A stretch of 64,000 bases of DNA from an uncultured Altererythrobacter sp. (GTDB lineage Bacteria; Pseudomonadota; Alphaproteobacteria; Sphingomonadales; Sphingomonadaceae). The translations under genes were made by a program, and so were the position numbers. Below, piece by piece: positions 62,985-64,000 of the stretch. Every line of letters begins with the position of its first letter. The first letter of the stretch is position 1. The stretch is taken from assembly GCA_913055875.1 (NCBI GenBank), contig CAJXJY010000008.1, positions 62,001-126,000 on the forward strand, given 5' to 3'. Under the pieces are notes generated by a model that worked only from the letters and a program-made list of their open reading frames with translations, did no database searches and was not told where the DNA came from.

Positions 62985-64000
62985 ATGACCGACCAAGTCC
63001 ATATCCACACCCACGGCGCGGTCGGGCATATCTCGCTCAACCGGCCCAGGGCGCTGCATGCGCTGACGCTCGACATGTGCCACGCGATGAGCGCGGCGCT
63101 GGCCGAATGGGCGGAGGACGACGCCGTCGAAGCGGTGATCCTCGACCATGCCGAGGGCCGCGGCTTCTGCGCCGGCGGCGACATCAACCTGCTGCGCAAG
63201 TCCGCGCTCGAGGATGGCGGCGTGTCGGGGCGCAAGTTCTTCCACGACGAATACCGCCTCAACCACCAAATAATGACCTATCCCAAGCCGATCGTGGCGT
63301 TCATGGACGGCATCACGATGGGCGGCGGAGTCGGCATCGCGCTGCCGTGCAAATATCGCGTCGCGACCGAGAACACGCGCTTCGCCATGCCCGAGACCGG
63401 GATCGGCCTGTTCCCCGATGTCGGCGGCGGCTGGCACCTGTCGCGGCTCGGCGGACGCATCGGCCAGTTTCTCGCGCTGACCGGTGCGCGGCTCGACGGG
63501 GCCGAGTGCCTGTGGGCGGGCATCGCGACGCATTACCTGCCGAGCGAAATGCTCGCCGACGCCAAGGCGCGGATCGTCGAGAAGCCGGGCCGCATTCCCG
63601 GCGTGCTGTCGGAAATGGTCGGCACCCCGCCCAAGGCGCGGATCGAGGACAATGCCGATCTGATCCGCAAGCATTTCGCTTCGGACACTTACGAGGACAT
63701 TCTCGCTTCGCTGGAGGCGGACGATTCCGACTGGGCGGCGAAGGAGCGCGACACGCTCGGCACCAAGAGCCCGCAAACCTGCAAGGTCGCGCTGCGCCAG
63801 CTGGCCGAAAGCGCGCAGCTCACGGATTTCGCCGACAATATGCGGATGGAATACCGCATCGCCAGCCGCGTGCTCGTGCGGCCCGATTTCGCCGAGGGCG
63901 TGCGCGCGGTGATCGTCGACAAGACGGGCGACCCGCAATGGGACCCGCCGACGCCCGAGGGGGTGAGCGAGGAATTGCTCGACAGCATCTTCGCACCGCT
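62985..64000 (+). CDS. Enoyl-CoA hydratase/isomerase family protein, 3-hydroxyisobutyryl-CoA hydrolase-like (cut by window edge)
   Basis: The frame is open from ATG 62985 to the window end (338 codons, no stop). It has HISLNRPRALHALT near 15, GRGFCAGGDINLL near 58-70 and MDGITMGGGVGIALP near 107, forming the oxyanion site. FAMPETGIGLFPDVGGGWHL near 136-155 is the motif that sets HIBYL-CoA hydrolases apart from plain hydratases. It would hydrolyse 3-hydroxyisobutyryl-CoA to the free acid in valine degradation. GGGGGAGGA from the adjacent repeat is its ribosome site. Confidence 0.9.
   Translation, partial: MTDQVHIHTHGAVGHISLNRPRALHALTLDMCHAMSAALAEWAEDDAVEAVILDHAEGRGFCAGGDINLLRKSALEDGGVSGRKFFHDEYRLNHQIMTYPKPIVAFMDGITMGGGVGIALPCKYRVATENTRFAMPETGIGLFPDVGGGWHLSRLGGRIGQFLALTGARLDGAECLWAGIATHYLPSEMLADAKARIVEKPGRIPGVLSEMVGTPPKARIEDNADLIRKHFASDTYEDILASLEADDSDWAAKERDTLGTKSPQTCKVALRQLAESAQLTDFADNMRMEYRIASRVLVRPDFAEGVRAVIVDKTGDPQWDPPTPEGVSEELLDSIFAP

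Overview
The window looks like a stretch of a Sphingomonadales (alphaproteobacterial) chromosome, possibly Erythrobacteraceae. The hints are high G+C, frequent GTG/TTG starts, tightly packed operons with ATGA/GTGA overlaps, a TonB-dependent receptor beside catabolic genes, and a CTCCCCC-type intergenic palindrome. The genus cannot be fixed from the sequence.

Positions 1 to about 56,350 are one dense catabolic island. It holds three Baeyer-Villiger-type flavin monooxygenases (352, 16583, 25505), two Rieske oxygenases of the KshA-like group (22594, 51685) with a near-identical iron-site motif, and two P450s (40606, 54950). It also holds an MpaB/rubber-oxygenase-like protein (35165) and a chimeric scrap of a second one (52810), a Coq4-like protein (3869), two old-yellow enzymes, a nitronate-monooxygenase-like flavoprotein, two GMC oxidoreductases and an aldehyde dehydrogenase. 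At least seven SDR or extended-SDR proteins are present. Hydrolytic enzymes are two D-aminoacylase-type amidohydrolases, two alpha/beta hydrolases, a cyclase-family protein and an SMP-30-type lactonase. CoA chemistry is supplied by two acyl-CoA ligases, split and fused two-part acyl-CoA dehydrogenases, and an Ltp2-like thiolase with a DUF35 partner. Uptake or export could use a TonB-dependent receptor and two MFS proteins. TetR, FadR/GntR and IclR regulators are encoded.

My reading (inference) is that an alicyclic or isoprenoid-like compound is oxygenated, its ketones become esters or lactones through the Baeyer-Villiger enzymes, these are opened by hydrolases, and the acids are activated to CoA esters, dehydrogenated and cleaved by the thiolase/DUF35 pair. 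The substrate is not identifiable. There is no aromatic ring-cleavage dioxygenase, no 3-ketosteroid dehydrogenase, no enoyl-CoA hydratase and no ferredoxin or reductase in the island, so it is not a textbook steroid or aromatic cluster.

A 16-bp partly palindromic motif (consensus ATWVAGGTAWCTCWAT) lies just upstream of about eleven transcription units across the island. I saw none in the gene upstream regions right of 56.4 kb. This suggests one regulon spanning the island.

The right edge of the island falls at a broken tRNA-Gly(CCC): only its 5' 41 nt remain (56360-56400, minus strand). Beyond it the sequence becomes more G+C rich and carries housekeeping-type genes: a DUF819 membrane protein, then a valine-degradation locus (mmsA, an isobutyryl-CoA-dehydrogenase-like enzyme, a 3-hydroxyisobutyryl-CoA-hydrolase-like enzyme cut by the window end). 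Two small lipoproteins, a polysaccharide deacetylase and a RidA protein are interposed. A long inverted-repeat element (62882-62983) precedes the last gene.
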